A DNA stretch of 7,466 nucleotides from an uncultured Eubacteriales bacterium (GCA_948762645.1 CAQBRY010000082.1:1-7466), one strand, 5' to 3'; positions 1-6,441 are shown, numbered from the stretch's first letter. Numbers and translations are program-made. The notes: a model not told the origin generated them from the sequence alone.

Positions 1-368
1 GTGAAGTAAGCGGGAACAGTTATAACAGCCTCGGTAACTTTTTCTCCAAGATAACTTTCTGCATCTGATTTTAACTTTTGAAGTATCATAGCGGATATTT
101 CTTGTGGAGTATAAGACTTTGAATCTATTGTTACTTTATGAGAAGTACCCATTTCTCTTTTTATAGAGCTTATTGTACGGTCAGGATTTGTAATTGCCTG
201 ACGTTTAGCAACTTGCCCCACCATTCTTTCTCCGGTTTTTGAAAATGCTACTACCGAAGGAGTGGTTCTGTTACCTTCCGAGTTGGCTATTACTACGGGT
301 TCACCGCCTTCTATAACTGATACGCAAGAGTTTGTAGTACCTAAATCAATACCTATTATTTTTGACAT
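1..368 (-). CDS. dnaK: Molecular chaperone DnaK (Hsp70), N-terminal part only
   Basis: Cytoplasmic ATP-dependent Hsp70 chaperone that binds exposed hydrophobic segments and works with DnaJ and GrpE. The first 122 codons are visible; the remaining ~500 residues lie beyond the left edge. The ATP-phosphate motif IGIDLGTTNS is at residues 5-14, followed by the NRTTPSVVAF, GQVAKRQAITNP and EAVITVPAYF blocks of the Hsp70 nucleotide-binding domain. The loop around residues 72-85 (REMGTSHKVTIDSK) is short and lacks the ~23-residue insertion of Gram-negative DnaK, which supports a Gram-positive origin. The ATG start is set by AGGAGG at 378-383 with a 9-nt spacer. It follows grpE by 48 nt, with no terminator or second CIRCE site in the gap, so it is probably co-transcribed from the hrcA promoter. 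Confidence 0.98.
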   Translation of the reverse strand, partial: MSKIIGIDLGTTNSCVSVIEGGEPVVIANSEGNRTTPSVVAFSKTGERMVGQVAKRQAITNPDRTISSIKREMGTSHKVTIDSKSYTPQEISAMILQKLKSDAESYLGEKVTEAVITVPAYF

Positions 369-416
369 AATTTATTTCCTCCTAAATTTATATATGTTTT
401 TTATGAAAATTATTTT

Positions 417-977
417 TTAGTTTGTAACCTGAACCATGGCGTGTCTTATAACTTTGTCTCCAACCATATAACCTTTTTGGAAAACTTCTGATATAAAACT
501 TTCTTTATCATTATTTTCATCTTCAATATGAGAAACGGCGTTATGAATATCAGGATTAAAATTGTCGCCTGTTTCCCCAAAAGATTTTACGTTTAATTTA
601 TTAAGAGAATCTAAAAGTTGATTATTAACTAAATTTAATCCTTTTTGATATTCTTCACCGGCGTTTTTCATAGATTTTAGAGCTAAGTCCAAACTGTCTA
701 TTACAGGTAAAATAGCAGATATTGTATTTGAAGTAGCGTTGGAATAAATTAGTAATTTTTCCTTTTCACTGCGTTTTCTATAGTTTTCATATTCTGCCGC
801 TATTCTAAGAAATTTATCTTTATATTCCTCAAGACTTTTTTTTATTTGTTCTAACTCCAAAACACGTTCATGTTCTTCTGTGTTCTTAGGGACATCTTCT
901 TGAACATTTACGTTTTTTTGATTTTCAACTTTATTATCCTGTTCATTTTTTTTATTACTTTGTTTGTCTTTTTTCAA
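417..977 (-). CDS. grpE: Nucleotide exchange factor GrpE
   Basis: Cytoplasmic co-chaperone that releases ADP from DnaK to reset its substrate cycle. The 186-residue length is normal for Firmicutes. Residues 1-35 are a Lys/Asn/Gln/Glu-rich, probably disordered tail. Residues ~36-70 form the long dimerisation helix with the family block FLRIAAEYENYRKR at 56-69. The four-helix-bundle region follows, with NPDIHNAV at 141-148, then the C-terminal beta wing that contacts DnaK, ending GYMVGDKVIRHAMVQV. The start codon is TTG: AAGGAG at 986-991 lies 8 nt upstream, and no ATG occurs early enough to give the expected N-terminus. It lies 21 nt after hrcA and 48 nt before dnaK, within one transcription unit. 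RHAMV replaces the more usual RPAMV near the end, a minor change. Confidence 0.97.
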   Translation of the reverse strand: MKKDKQSNKKNEQDNKVENQKNVNVQEDVPKNTEEHERVLELEQIKKSLEEYKDKFLRIAAEYENYRKRSEKEKLLIYSNATSNTISAILPVIDSLDLALKSMKNAGEEYQKGLNLVNNQLLDSLNKLNVKSFGETGDNFNPDIHNAVSHIEDENNDKESFISEVFQKGYMVGDKVIRHAMVQVTN

Positions 978-998
978 TTATAATTCTCCTTTTCGAGA

Positions 999-2024
999 TT
1001 ATATATCCAGAATTTGGTTTAGTATGTTTTCTACGGACGTTGCTACATTATCTATTTTGGAAACAAGATTTGAGTAATTCATTCTTGTAGGACCTATTAA
1101 TATTATAGACCCAAACTTGTCTGCGATAGCGTATTTCCTGATTATTACGCTTAATTTTTTTAGCTCTTGATGATCATTTTCTTCACCAATTTTTATACAA
1201 AAATTTTTATCCATAGAGGATATAATATTTAAGATATTATTTTTATTGCTAAGAAAGTTTAACAGAGATATAGTATCATTTATATCTATTTCAGGTGTTG
1301 AAAATAGATTTGTTTGTCCTTCCATTTTTATTGAGACCTCTTGAGCTTCTAATGAAGCATCAATAAGGGCGTTTATAATGGGGGAGAGGAGAATTGAAAT
1401 ACTATTATTTGAGTCTGCTATCATTCCTACGGATTCTGGAGTAATAGACATAAGAGATTTACCTTGAAACTTTTCGTTTAATAAATTACTAAATACGTTT
1501 ATAAGTTCAGGACTTATATCATATTGACACCTAAAAAGTTTATTTTTTATCATACCGGTGGTTGTCATTAAAACAATCATGGCGTTTCTTTTTCCCGTTT
1601 TGACAAACTGAATATTTCTTACTTTTGCTTCAGAGCTTGGAGGAGTTGTAAATATTGAAATAAAATTTGTCATTTTGGAAAGTATTTGACAGGCTTTTTC
1701 TATTAAATTTTCAGGATCATCAGAGTGTGAATATAAAGCACCGTCTATAATATTCTTTTCTTCTGCGGACATAGTTTTTTTTGACATGAATTTATTTATA
1801 TATAGCCTGTATCCTTTATTAGACGGTATTCTACCTGACGACGTATGCGGTTGAAAAAGATAGCCAAGTCTATAAAGGTCCGACATCTCACTTCGAACTG
1901 TTGCAGAAGAAATAGGGAAGTCTAAATCACTGCAAACTGATTTAGAACTTATAGGAATACCGCTTTCAATATATTGCTGTACTATAATAGACAAAATCTT
2001 AAGTTTACGATTACTTATATCCAC
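999..2024 (-). CDS. hrcA: Heat-inducible transcription repressor HrcA
   Basis: Repressor of class I heat-shock genes. It binds the CIRCE inverted repeat, and its activity is kept up by GroEL in studied Firmicutes. From the chosen GTG the protein has 341 residues, normal for the family. The N-terminal winged helix carries SSATVRSEM at ~39-47 and the wing HTSSGRIPSNKGYRLYI at ~60-76. The central GAF-like and dimerisation regions follow, and the C-terminus has the family block GSIILIGPTRMNYS. A GTG at 2031-2033 would add three residues (MEE), but GAGGTGG at 2030-2036 sits 5 nt before the GTG at 2022-2024 and overlaps the upstream codon, so the inner start is preferred. Its own promoter overlaps a CIRCE site, implying autoregulation together with grpE and dnaK. 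Confidence 0.96.
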   Translation of the reverse strand: MDISNRKLKILSIIVQQYIESGIPISSKSVCSDLDFPISSATVRSEMSDLYRLGYLFQPHTSSGRIPSNKGYRLYINKFMSKKTMSAEEKNIIDGALYSHSDDPENLIEKACQILSKMTNFISIFTTPPSSEAKVRNIQFVKTGKRNAMIVLMTTTGMIKNKLFRCQYDISPELINVFSNLLNEKFQGKSLMSITPESVGMIADSNNSISILLSPIINALIDASLEAQEVSIKMEGQTNLFSTPEIDINDTISLLNFLSNKNNILNIISSMDKNFCIKIGEENDHQELKKLSVIIRKYAIADKFGSIILIGPTRMNYSNLVSKIDNVATSVENILNQILDI

Positions 2025-2029
2025 CTCTT

Positions 2030-2036
2030 CCACCTC
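2030..2036 (-). promoter_or_regulatory. Ribosome binding site deciding the hrcA start
   Basis: On the minus strand this reads GAGGTGG, 5 nt before the GTG at 2022-2024. It contains the alternative upstream GTG (2031-2033), which has no good Shine-Dalgarno of its own. This favours the inner start. Confidence 0.55.
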
Positions 2037-2049
2037 GTCATTTTGTCAA

Positions 2050-2076
2050 TTAGCAGTCAAGTGCGTAGAGTGCTAA
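2050..2076 (-). promoter_or_regulatory. CIRCE operator (HrcA binding site)
   Basis: In the direction of transcription the site reads TTAGCACTC, a 9-nt spacer (TACGCACTT), then GACTGCTAA. The first arm matches the CIRCE consensus perfectly; the second differs at one base (consensus GAGTGCTAA). It lies just downstream of the -10 hexamer, over the expected transcription start and leader of hrcA, where bound HrcA would block initiation. It is the only CIRCE copy I see in the window. Confidence 0.96.
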
Positions 2077-2084
2077 CAAAATAT

Positions 2085-2113
2085 ACTTTACCATCATTTT
2101 CATAATGTGTCAA
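2085..2113 (-). promoter_or_regulatory. Promoter of the hrcA-grpE-dnaK operon
   Basis: A perfect -35 TTGACA (2108-2113), a 17-bp spacer and a -10-like TAAAGT (2085-2090) fit a vegetative sigma-A promoter. The start would fall about 8 nt before or at the edge of the CIRCE site. The -35 lies 4 bp downstream of the stop codon of the preceding pseudouridine synthase gene, so the promoter fills the short gap between the two units. Confidence 0.8.
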
Positions 2114-2116
2114 TAC

Positions 2117-3085
2117 CTAATTTATAAATTTATCGAAATTAAAATCTTTTAAAAACCAGGGATTAGAGATTTGAAATTTTTTATTTTTAAGATAATTTAA
2201 ATCTCCAAAATCATAATTTTCATCAAGTTCCATTTTATAAGAACACAGAAGTTGATATTTATATCCGAAAATTTTATTTATATCTGAGCGCCCGTATTTT
2301 TGGTCTCCGACTATTGGATGACCTATGGATGAAAGATGTGCTCTTATTTGATGAGTTCTTCCGGTTAATAGGTCTATTTCAAGTAGACTTAAATTATTTT
2401 TTTCTTTTATTACTTTATATTTAGTTTGGATATACTTATCTTTGAATGTATTTCCGCTGTATATTGTTACTTTGTTATTATATTTATCTTTTTTAAGGAA
2501 ATCTTTTAAAGTATCTTCTTTTTTAGGCATTTTTCCGTAAACTATACATAAGTAGTATTTTTTAATATGCCTGGACTTTAAAGCTTCGTTGAGTATTTTA
2601 AGACTTTGTGAATTTTTGGCGGAAATTACTATTCCACTGGTATTTCTGTCAATCCTGTTTACAAGTGCCGGAGAAAAGCAATTTTCAAAATCAGGATTAT
2701 ATTCATTTTTTAAATATAGATATTTTTTTATCCTGTTGATCTGACAATCAAATTGTAAATTTTTGTCGGGATGTACAATTAATCCCGGATTTTTATCCGT
2801 TATAAGAATATTTTTATCCTCATATAAAATATTTAGTTGATCGCCGGAATTTAAAAAGTCTAATTTACTTGTTTTTTCACTAAAAAATTCGTCGTTTATG
2901 TAAAGACTTATTATATCGCCAAAATTTAAACGTTGAGATATTTCGCAACGTTTATCATTTATTTTTATTCTTTTTTTACGTATGTATTTATAAAGTAACG
3001 AGGAGGGGAGACGAGGTACAACTTTTTTTAAAAAACTGTCTAATCTTTGTCCTATATCATTTGAGTTTATTGTAATGTTTTTCAT
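2117..3085 (-). CDS. RluA-family ribosomal large-subunit pseudouridine synthase (RluC/RluD type)
   Basis: Converts specific uridines of RNA, most likely 23S rRNA, to pseudouridine in the cytoplasm. The 322 residues comprise an N-terminal S4 RNA-binding domain (~11-62: GQRLDSFLKK, then YIRKKRIKIND) and the RluA catalytic domain (~85-290). The catalytic aspartate is D146 in LVNRIDRNTSG. Many relatives have His where this protein has Asn (HRLDR versus NRIDR), a variant I believe is common in clostridial members. The second signature GRTHQIRAHL, with HPIVGDQKYG, is at ~242-265. The modified position cannot be assigned because RluC and RluD share this architecture. The ATG at 3083-3085 has no strong ribosome binding site. 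It follows the hemolysin III gene by 37 nt and precedes the hrcA promoter. Confidence 0.9.
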   Translation of the reverse strand: MKNITINSNDIGQRLDSFLKKVVPRLPSSLLYKYIRKKRIKINDKRCEISQRLNFGDIISLYINDEFFSEKTSKLDFLNSGDQLNILYEDKNILITDKNPGLIVHPDKNLQFDCQINRIKKYLYLKNEYNPDFENCFSPALVNRIDRNTSGIVISAKNSQSLKILNEALKSRHIKKYYLCIVYGKMPKKEDTLKDFLKKDKYNNKVTIYSGNTFKDKYIQTKYKVIKEKNNLSLLEIDLLTGRTHQIRAHLSSIGHPIVGDQKYGRSDINKIFGYKYQLLCSYKMELDENYDFGDLNYLKNKKFQISNPWFLKDFNFDKFIN

Positions 3086-3122
3086 GACTTTATGAATTTA
3101 TTGTCTACTTTCATTTAGTTTT

Positions 3123-3797
3123 TTATAGAGAATAAACTAGTATAAAATGGAATATGCTTCCTGCTAAAACGAATAAATGCCATATAGAATGCATGTATTT
3201 GACTTTTTTTCCTTTACTGTATATAACAGCCCCTATGGTATACATAACCCCTCCAATAAAAAGCATCCACACTTGACTTTTAGAGAAATTATTTAAAATA
3301 GGTTTTATAGCAAAAAGTGCAGTCCACCCCATGGATATATAGCATATCATTGAAAATTTGGCGAATTTTTTTAAATCTATAGTGTTTAGAATTATTCCTA
3401 ACACGGCAGTAGCCCATATAATTGAGGTTATTACAATACCGAAAGTACCGCCTATAGATTTTATTGAAATTGGTGTATAAGTTCCCGCAATCAATAAAAA
3501 TATTGAACAGTGATCTAGTATTCTAAAAATTTTTTTTGATTGATTTATTTTTAGACCGTGGTATATAGTTGAAACAGAATATAATATTAATAAAGTAGAA
3601 CTATATATAAGGTTACACGTTAATTTAGTATTATCTCCCATGTAATTTTTAATAAATAATACAAAAGATATTATAGAAAGTATAATTCCGAGCCCGTGAG
3701 TTACGGAATTTAAAATTTCTTCTGGAAGTGTGTAAAATGGAAGACCAAATTTTAAGCAGATATTTTTTCTTTTATCAATTTTATTAAGATTTGTCAA
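3123..3797 (-). CDS. Hemolysin III / PAQR-family membrane protein
   Basis: A 224-residue protein with seven predicted hydrophobic helices, of the HlyIII/YqfA branch of the PAQR (adiponectin-receptor-like) superfamily. Family motifs are E27-x2-N30 with T33-H34, S76-x3-H80, D95-H96 and H203-x3-H207. By analogy with adiponectin receptors, S76/H80/D95/H203/H207 correspond to the intramembrane zinc site, so a metal-dependent, perhaps lipid-hydrolase-like role is possible. True haemolysin activity is not established for most relatives. The start is TTG: GGTGA (3804-3808) lies 6 nt upstream, an in-frame stop (TGA) lies just before it, and no in-frame ATG occurs until far inside the first helices. 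It follows the 166-residue gene by 25 nt and is likely co-transcribed with it. Confidence 0.9.
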   Translation of the reverse strand: MTNLNKIDKRKNICLKFGLPFYTLPEEILNSVTHGLGIILSIISFVLFIKNYMGDNTKLTCNLIYSSTLLILYSVSTIYHGLKINQSKKIFRILDHCSIFLLIAGTYTPISIKSIGGTFGIVITSIIWATAVLGIILNTIDLKKFAKFSMICYISMGWTALFAIKPILNNFSKSQVWMLFIGGVMYTIGAVIYSKGKKVKYMHSIWHLFVLAGSIFHFILVYSL

Positions 3798-3822
3798 TAT
3801 AGTTCACCATATTTTATTAAGA

Positions 3823-4323
3823 TTAAATATTATATCCAGCAGATCTAAATATATTTAAAGAATTGTCTTTACCTGAGATTTCATAAGTCTTTAAATTCTC
3901 TTTTTCTATATTCCAAGCAATAGATTCATCTTGTCTGGCTTTAGTTCTTATACTGGTTATAACATTTGCTATAGATCCTTCCTCAATGTTATCAGAAAAG
4001 TTAGATTCTTTCAAGTATGTTTCACAGATTCTTCTAATGTCTTTCATATATTCAGCGCATTCTTGACCCCCGAAATGGGATTTGTCATCACACATTGTTC
4101 TGCATTTCATTATTAAAGGTAAATCTTTTATTTTGATTTGAAAAATATTTTTAGCGCTGTACATATCTCTTAAGAATATTTCAAAACATTCTTCTTTAGA
4201 TTCTTCTATTTCATAAGATTTGAATTCTTCTAGCTTTTTGAACATCTCTGAGAGTACTTTTTGATACCAAAGATATTTACCTTTATTTAAAAATCCTGTG
4301 TCTATCATATAAAAAGCGTTCAT
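3823..4323 (-). CDS. Hypothetical protein, 166 aa, with a central Cys/His cluster
   Basis: I do not recognise this protein. It begins MNAFYMIDTGFLNKGKYLWY and has no signal peptide or membrane helix, so it is probably cytoplasmic. It is charged and mostly helical in appearance (residues 20-55 and 90-145). Cysteines are at 46, 74, 78, 89 and 100 and the only histidine is at 83, giving C74-x3-C78-x4-H83-x5-C89-x10-C100. That spacing could bind a metal or form a redox site, but matches no zinc-finger class I can name. AGGAGG at 4332-4337 with an 8-nt spacer makes translation near certain. It starts 19 nt after the lipoprotein gene and ends 25 nt before the hemolysin III gene, so it belongs to that operon. 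A role linked to the lipoprotein is inference from position only. Confidence 0.85.
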   Translation of the reverse strand: MNAFYMIDTGFLNKGKYLWYQKVLSEMFKKLEEFKSYEIEESKEECFEIFLRDMYSAKNIFQIKIKDLPLIMKCRTMCDDKSHFGGQECAEYMKDIRRICETYLKESNFSDNIEEGSIANVITSIRTKARQDESIAWNIEKENLKTYEISGKDNSLNIFRSAGYNI

Positions 4324-4342
4324 ATCTTATTCCTCCTAGAAT

Positions 4343-5854
4343 TTATTTACTTTTCCATGCCTTTATAGCATAATCAGATATTTTTTGATAGTCATTATAT
4401 GACCATATAGATTTGGGAAGGTATTGATCTATTATATTTTTAGCAAGATTAGTTTCACTCCAGCCCGAAGGGGTCCCATAATAAACAGCAGGTATAACAT
4501 TCCCGGAAGATAAATATTCTATCATTGATTTACTGAATGCATTATCTACGGTACTGTTGCTTTCTTTTGTATCATAGGGAATGTACTTAAATTCTTGTAC
4601 AACATATTTGTAAGCCAGATCAGATGTAAGCATCCAGACGAAGAAGTCTTGAGCCAGAGCTTGTTCTCTTTCTGATGCTTTAGCGTTTATTACATAATGA
4701 GATGGAGCATAAACTGTTATGGATGAATTTATTTTTTTATCAGTAATATTTTCATTTTTTATGTCTTGCTCCATAATAGGGACTTTTATAGGTATAAAGC
4801 TGCATCTATTTGCCATTGATAAATTAAAAGTAGCTATAGCGTCATATGACGAGTTTAAAGCTAACAAAAATAATGATTTATTACTTACAAAGTTTTTTAT
4901 TGATTGATTAGTAGTGTTTGAGGAATTATTAATAAGATCTATACCCTTAGTAATTGTAGACGTAGTGCCGGATATACTGGATGTTACTAAATCCAATGAT
5001 TCAGCAAATCTCATAAGAGGATCCATTAGTGTATCAAGCTGTTCTGATGATGCTATATTTGCTTCAGCGGCAGAATCAAATACTGCTGCAAGAGCAGGAT
5101 TAGCCATATACGATCCGATATATTTAGTATTATCAGATGAGAAGGAAAATACACCGTTTAGATTTTCTGATAATCCACTTTTTTTATCTAATAATGTATA
5201 ACTGTTGTCATTTAAATGAAATTCGTAAATTTGACCGCTCGTTATATATAGCTTTACTGCATTTACAAAACTTTCAAATTCATCGTAACTACACGTTTTT
5301 AGATCGCTAAGTACTGCACGATATTTATCTCCTCCGAATAGAGACGATAACATTTTAGGATCGACTAAGTATCCAAATCCCTCTATTGTGCATGGAATGC
5401 CAAAATTATCAACAGTATTTGAACTTAGTCTAAAGTGCGATGGAATATTGTTTGCCAGCTCTTTAAATTCTGTTTGTGTTGCGTTACTAAAATCAAGTAC
5501 GTTGCCTGACTCTCTCCACTTGTTAAGTTCTTCCATACTACTTACAGTAAATATAGTTGGAGGTGAGCCGGATTGCATATATTTATCCATAGCTCCATCA
5601 TTTTCTTCATCATCTAAATCTACAGTTACAGCTTTTACTATAACTCCAGTTCGAGACGTGTATTCGTCGCACATTTTTTGAAAAGATTCTTCAATATCAG
5701 TATTAATATTATATATTGATATGTCGTATTCTTTCTCAGATGTAGTTTCTTTACTTTCTTCTTGAGCCTCATTTTTATTTCCACAAGATGACAATGATAA
5801 AGATAATAAAATAGACATAAAAATATTTAAAAAAAATTTTATATTTTTCTGCAT
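4343..5854 (-). CDS. Extracellular solute-binding-type lipoprotein
   Basis: A 503-residue lipoprotein resembling ABC-transporter family 1 (carbohydrate-type) solute-binding proteins. The N-terminus MQKNIKFFLNIFMS is followed by a hydrophobic stretch and lipobox LSSC, with lipidated Cys24, so the mature protein should be anchored outside the membrane. The mature start has the pattern of a binding protein (YDISIYNI, then ESFQKMCDEYTSRTGV at the first helix). Further features are PPTIFTVSSMEELNKW, a hinge-like GIPCTIEGFGYLVDP and the late helix EQALAQDFFVWMLTSD. The frame is open back to 5917, but the ATG at 5852-5854 is chosen because GAGGAT (5864-5869) lies 9 nt upstream, it gives a proper signal peptide, and the promoter occupies the longer version. 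No permease or ATPase gene lies nearby, so the ligand and partner are unknown. Confidence 0.85.
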   Translation of the reverse strand: MQKNIKFFLNIFMSILLSLSLSSCGNKNEAQEESKETTSEKEYDISIYNINTDIEESFQKMCDEYTSRTGVIVKAVTVDLDDEENDGAMDKYMQSGSPPTIFTVSSMEELNKWRESGNVLDFSNATQTEFKELANNIPSHFRLSSNTVDNFGIPCTIEGFGYLVDPKMLSSLFGGDKYRAVLSDLKTCSYDEFESFVNAVKLYITSGQIYEFHLNDNSYTLLDKKSGLSENLNGVFSFSSDNTKYIGSYMANPALAAVFDSAAEANIASSEQLDTLMDPLMRFAESLDLVTSSISGTTSTITKGIDLINNSSNTTNQSIKNFVSNKSLFLLALNSSYDAIATFNLSMANRCSFIPIKVPIMEQDIKNENITDKKINSSITVYAPSHYVINAKASEREQALAQDFFVWMLTSDLAYKYVVQEFKYIPYDTKESNSTVDNAFSKSMIEYLSSGNVIPAVYYGTPSGWSETNLAKNIIDQYLPKSIWSYNDYQKISDYAIKAWKSK

Positions 5855-5863
5855 AATTACAAC

Positions 5864-5869
5864 ATCCTC
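5864..5869 (-). promoter_or_regulatory. Ribosome binding site deciding the lipoprotein start
   Basis: GAGGAT on the minus strand, 9 nt upstream of the ATG at 5852-5854. It supports the shorter 503-residue reading that begins directly with the signal peptide. Confidence 0.65.
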
Positions 5870-5888
5870 AAAACATTTAATTTTATTA

Positions 5889-5917
5889 ATTATACAATTA
5901 TATCTGATATAAATCAA
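5889..5917 (-). promoter_or_regulatory. Promoter of the lipoprotein operon
   Basis: A -35 TTGATT (5912-5917), a 17-bp spacer and a perfect -10 TATAAT (5889-5894). Transcription should begin near 5882, giving a leader of ~28 nt before the ATG. It likely drives the lipoprotein, the 166-residue protein, hemolysin III and the pseudouridine synthase, as no other strong promoter or terminator is visible in those gaps. Confidence 0.75.
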
Positions 5918-5995
5918 TATATAATACAGTGATTTTTTATATTTTTTGATATTTATATATAAATAAATATATAATATATGATTAAATGTTTTAAG

Positions 5996-6024
5996 TTGAC
6001 GAAGATAAATTTTTTTGATAAACT
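5996..6024 (+). promoter_or_regulatory. Promoter of tRNA-Gln
   Basis: A -35 TTGACG (5996-6001), a 17-bp spacer and -10-like TAAACT (6019-6024). The start would fall near 6031, about 6 nt before the mature tRNA end. It diverges from the lipoprotein promoter. Confidence 0.65.
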
Positions 6025-6036
6025 TTATTAAGTCAT

Positions 6037-6110
6037 TGCGGAATTGTGTAAAGGTAGCACAGCAGACTCTGACTCTGTTTGTCTGGGTTCGAATCCTAGT
6101 TCCGCAGCCA
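6037..6110 (+). tRNA. tRNA-Gln (anticodon CTG), CCA encoded
   Basis: A complete cloverleaf can be drawn by hand. Acceptor TGCGGAA pairs with TTCCGCA, with discriminator G and an encoded CCA. The D stem GTGT/GCAC encloses AAAGGTA. The anticodon stem GCAGA/TCTGT encloses CTCTGAC, placing the anticodon CTG at 6069-6071. A 4-nt variable region precedes the T arm CTGGG-TTCGAAT-CCTAG. The U1-A72 pair and G73 are usual for glutamine tRNA. It reads CAG, the less used glutamine codon in AT-rich genomes. It is a single gene transcribed opposite to the neighbouring lipoprotein operon. Confidence 0.97.
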
Positions 6111-6321
6111 TTTAAATAACTATTAACATTATTTTATTGTAGTTTATTTAAAGCACATCAATTTTTGAATATACTGTATTCAATTTTATTTATAATATGT
6201 TTTTGAATATTTATGTATTAGACTTAGTAATAAAATTTTAATGTACTAAGTATTATAGGAAAGTGCATTGATTTGTTTTTTTAATATATAAGTTTGTACT
6301 TTATGTAGATAAAAGTAATAT

Positions 6322-6351
6322 TTGAAAAATGAATATAGTAAAATTTAGAAT
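6322..6351 (+). promoter_or_regulatory. Promoter of tRNA-Pro
   Basis: A -35 TTGAAA (6322-6327), an 18-bp spacer and -10 TAGAAT (6346-6351), each one base from consensus. The start would fall near 6358, just before the tRNA. The 254-bp gap after tRNA-Gln is very AT-rich and holds no gene I can support. Confidence 0.6.
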
Positions 6352-6364
6352 ATATTTATATTAT

Positions 6365-6441
6365 CGAGGCATAGCTCAGTTTGGTAGAGTGCTACGTTCG
6401 GGACGTAGAAGCCGCAGGTTCAAATCCTGTTGCCTCGACCA
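6365..6441 (+). tRNA. tRNA-Pro (anticodon CGG), CCA encoded
   Basis: Acceptor CGAGGCA pairs perfectly with TGCCTCG, followed by discriminator A and an encoded CCA. The D arm is GCTC/GAGT with loop AGTTTGGTA. The anticodon stem CTACG/CGTAG encloses TTCGGGA, placing the anticodon CGG at 6399-6401. A 5-nt variable region precedes the T arm GCAGG-TTCAAAT-CCTGT. C1-G72 with A73 is usual for bacterial proline tRNA. It reads CCG. Its 3' end faces an integrase gene 160 bp away, so it is the likely integration target of the element to the right. Confidence 0.97.
6414..6441 (+). other. Putative attachment site at the tRNA-Pro 3' end
   Basis: Tyrosine recombinases of this type commonly insert into the T arm and acceptor end of a tRNA gene, leaving the tRNA intact. 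The T arm plus 3' acceptor of tRNA-Pro is the nearest such sequence to the integrase gene. No second copy lies inside the window, so this is inference from arrangement. The exact core would be revealed by a matching direct repeat at the far end of the element. Confidence 0.4.

Noticed and set aside
2015..2041. Minus-strand mini-frame MTRWKRWI overlapping the hrcA start, a possible leader peptide.
   Set aside because: Its ATG has no Shine-Dalgarno sequence, and its codons are simply the hrcA ribosome binding region read in another frame.
3931..4116. Plus-strand frame of 61 codons opposite the 166-residue gene.
   Set aside because: It has no ribosome binding site or family resemblance, whereas the minus-strand gene has AGGAGG and operon context.
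4719..5681. Plus-strand open frames of 62-97 codons opposite the lipoprotein gene.
   Set aside because: They lie antisense to a well-supported gene, have no recognisable domains or good ribosome binding sites, and are explained as shadows of its reading frame.
5855..5917. Longer lipoprotein start at 5917 adding 21 residues before the signal peptide.
   Set aside because: The added codons overlap the -35 and -10 of a strong promoter and would place a non-signal segment before the lipoprotein signal; the inner ATG has a proper ribosome binding site.
6111..6152. A/T-only stem (TTTAAATAAC with GTTTATTTAAA) after tRNA-Gln as a terminator.
   Set aside because: The loop is ~20 nt, the stem is nearly all A-T pairs with a bulge, and no T tract follows, so it is not convincing.
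6150..6274. Repeat-like words AAAGCACATCAATTT and AAAGTGCATTGATTT, plus the 8-bp inverted repeat ACTTAGTA/TACTAAGT (6222-6251), between the tRNA genes, as a hidden RNA or operator.
   Set aside because: The words match only through scattered transitions and cannot form one nested hairpin; the 8-bp repeat has a 14-nt loop and no T tract. In such AT-rich DNA chance is likely, so no RNA gene is claimed.
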